A stretch of 6,241 nucleotides of DNA from an uncultured Bacilli bacterium (GTDB taxonomy: Bacteria; Bacillota_I; Bacilli_A; ML615J-28; CAG-698). Each line of letters begins with the position of its first letter. Position 1 is the stretch's first letter. Location: assembly GCA_947627395.1 (NCBI GenBank), contig CANQVW010000095.1, positions 1 through 6,241 on the forward strand. Direction: 5' to 3'. The translations under genes were made by a program, and so were the position numbers. Below, piece after piece: positions 5,670 through 6,241 of this stretch. The notes under the pieces were generated by a model. The model did not search any database and was not told the DNA's origin. It worked only from the letters and a program-made list of their open reading frames with translations.

Positions 5670-6241
5670 TTATTTCCTTTCTGATGAATTTAAAACAGAT
5701 AAAATTAATTTAACTTTTTCTTTTGCTTTAGAGGTTGAAATTTTTTGAAAAATTTTTAATTTTTTATTCCATTTCTTTTGAAATTCAGGTGAACACTCCA
5801 TTCTAAGAATTGGACCAAATAAATAATCTATTTCTTGATAAGGTTCAATACCATGTTCAAAAACAATGATTTCATAATCAATGTCATCTTCAAATAAAAT
5901 CATTTCTTTACAAATTATAAAACCGTGCTCACACAATAATTTTCTAACTTTTTCTTGATTTCTATTTGCTTCAACAATAATTCTCTGTACATTTTTTAAT
6001 TTTTCAAAATGATTCGATAAAATATCACAAATTAACATTCCTCCCATTCCAGCAAGAATAATGACTTCTACATCTTCTGGAACAAAAGATATTCCATCAC
6101 TTAGTGAAAATGTGATATTCTGATAATCTTTTAAATGTTGTTTTGCAGATTCTAGAGGTAATTCTTTATTATCTACTGCAAAAGCTTTTTTTACATGATA
6201 ATGATCTATAGCAAGTTGTATTAAATAGCCATGATCACAAC
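5670..6241 (-). CDS. trmK: tRNA (adenine(22)-N(1))-methyltransferase TrmK, 5' end off right edge
   Basis: SAM-dependent enzyme that makes m1A at position 22 of tRNA, acting in the cytoplasm. The frame is open to the window edge; 189 complete codons are visible. Reading from the edge, CDHGYLIQLAI is the end of SAM motif I, FAVDN carries the acidic residue after strand 2, and ILAGMGGM is the AGMGG motif typical of TrmK. The C-terminal part (FGPILR...FQKKWNKKLKIFQKI) matches the helical, coiled-coil-like tail of Bacillus YqfN, though it is rather short. The stretch that reads LILQPN in Bacillus is IIVEAN here. The family is about 225-240 residues, so some 20-30 N-terminal residues lie beyond 6241. 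The internal ATG at 6047 sits inside the AGMGG motif and is not the start. Cotranscribed with the nif3-like gene; in Bacillus this pair lies downstream of dnaG and sigA. Confidence 0.94.
   Translation of the reverse strand, partial: CDHGYLIQLAIDHYHVKKAFAVDNKELPLESAKQHLKDYQNITFSLSDGISFVPEDVEVIILAGMGGMLICDILSNHFEKLKNVQRIIVEANRNQEKVRKLLCEHGFIICKEMILFEDDIDYEIIVFEHGIEPYQEIDYLFGPILRMECSPEFQKKWNKKLKIFQKISTSKAKEKVKLILSVLNSSERK

Noticed and set aside
1..6241. Mycoplasma-type code with TGA as tryptophan
   Set aside because: The tryptophan codons checked are TGG and there is no in-frame TGA in any supported gene.

Overview
The window is strongly AT-rich bacterial chromosome that looks like core housekeeping sequence of a low-GC Bacillota (Firmicutes) species. 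An anaerobic Erysipelotrichia- or Turicibacter-like relative would fit, but this is a guess. The reasons are Bacillota-type ParE, PlsY, YneF (UPF0154) and TrmK proteins, purine-rich Shine-Dalgarno sites, near-consensus sigma-A promoters and a clostridial 2[4Fe-4S] ferredoxin. Every tryptophan codon I checked is TGG and no gene reads through TGA, so the standard code applies. No prophage, IS element, CRISPR array, tRNA or rRNA was seen.

Layout. (1) 1-1357, minus: the first 452 codons of parE (topoisomerase IV subunit B), running off the left edge, with a clear promoter at 1384-1429. (2) 1536-2747, minus: a DUF1015 (COG4198-type) protein of unknown function, closed by its own terminator. (3) 2764-3137: about 370 bases without an intact gene, holding what may be a decayed small membrane-protein frame. 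(4) 3202-3867, plus: plsY (glycerol-3-phosphate acyltransferase) with its own promoter and a terminator shared with the converging gene. (5) 4488-3895, minus: a two-gene operon of yneF and a small membrane-anchored protein with a winged-helix-like tail. (6) 4655-4822, plus: a 55-residue ferredoxin, divergent from yneF and ending in a bidirectional terminator. (7) 6241-4876, minus: trmK (5' end off the right edge) followed after 5 bases by a Nif3-like dinuclear-metal protein, the usual trmK-nif3 pair.

The genes do not form one pathway. They cover chromosome decatenation (ParE), phospholipid synthesis (PlsY), tRNA modification (TrmK) and electron transfer (ferredoxin), plus four conserved but poorly understood proteins. 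The plsY/parE divergent neighbourhood is also found in Bacillus; here the DUF1015 gene lies between them. I see no evidence of an undescribed multi-gene system. The points most worth a second look are the membrane-anchored winged-helix-like protein, the DUF1015 gene with a ParB/SerK-like DGNH box, and the possible broken frame upstream of plsY. Two gene starts (DUF1015 protein and PlsY) are better placed at internal ATGs than at the longer GTG starts.
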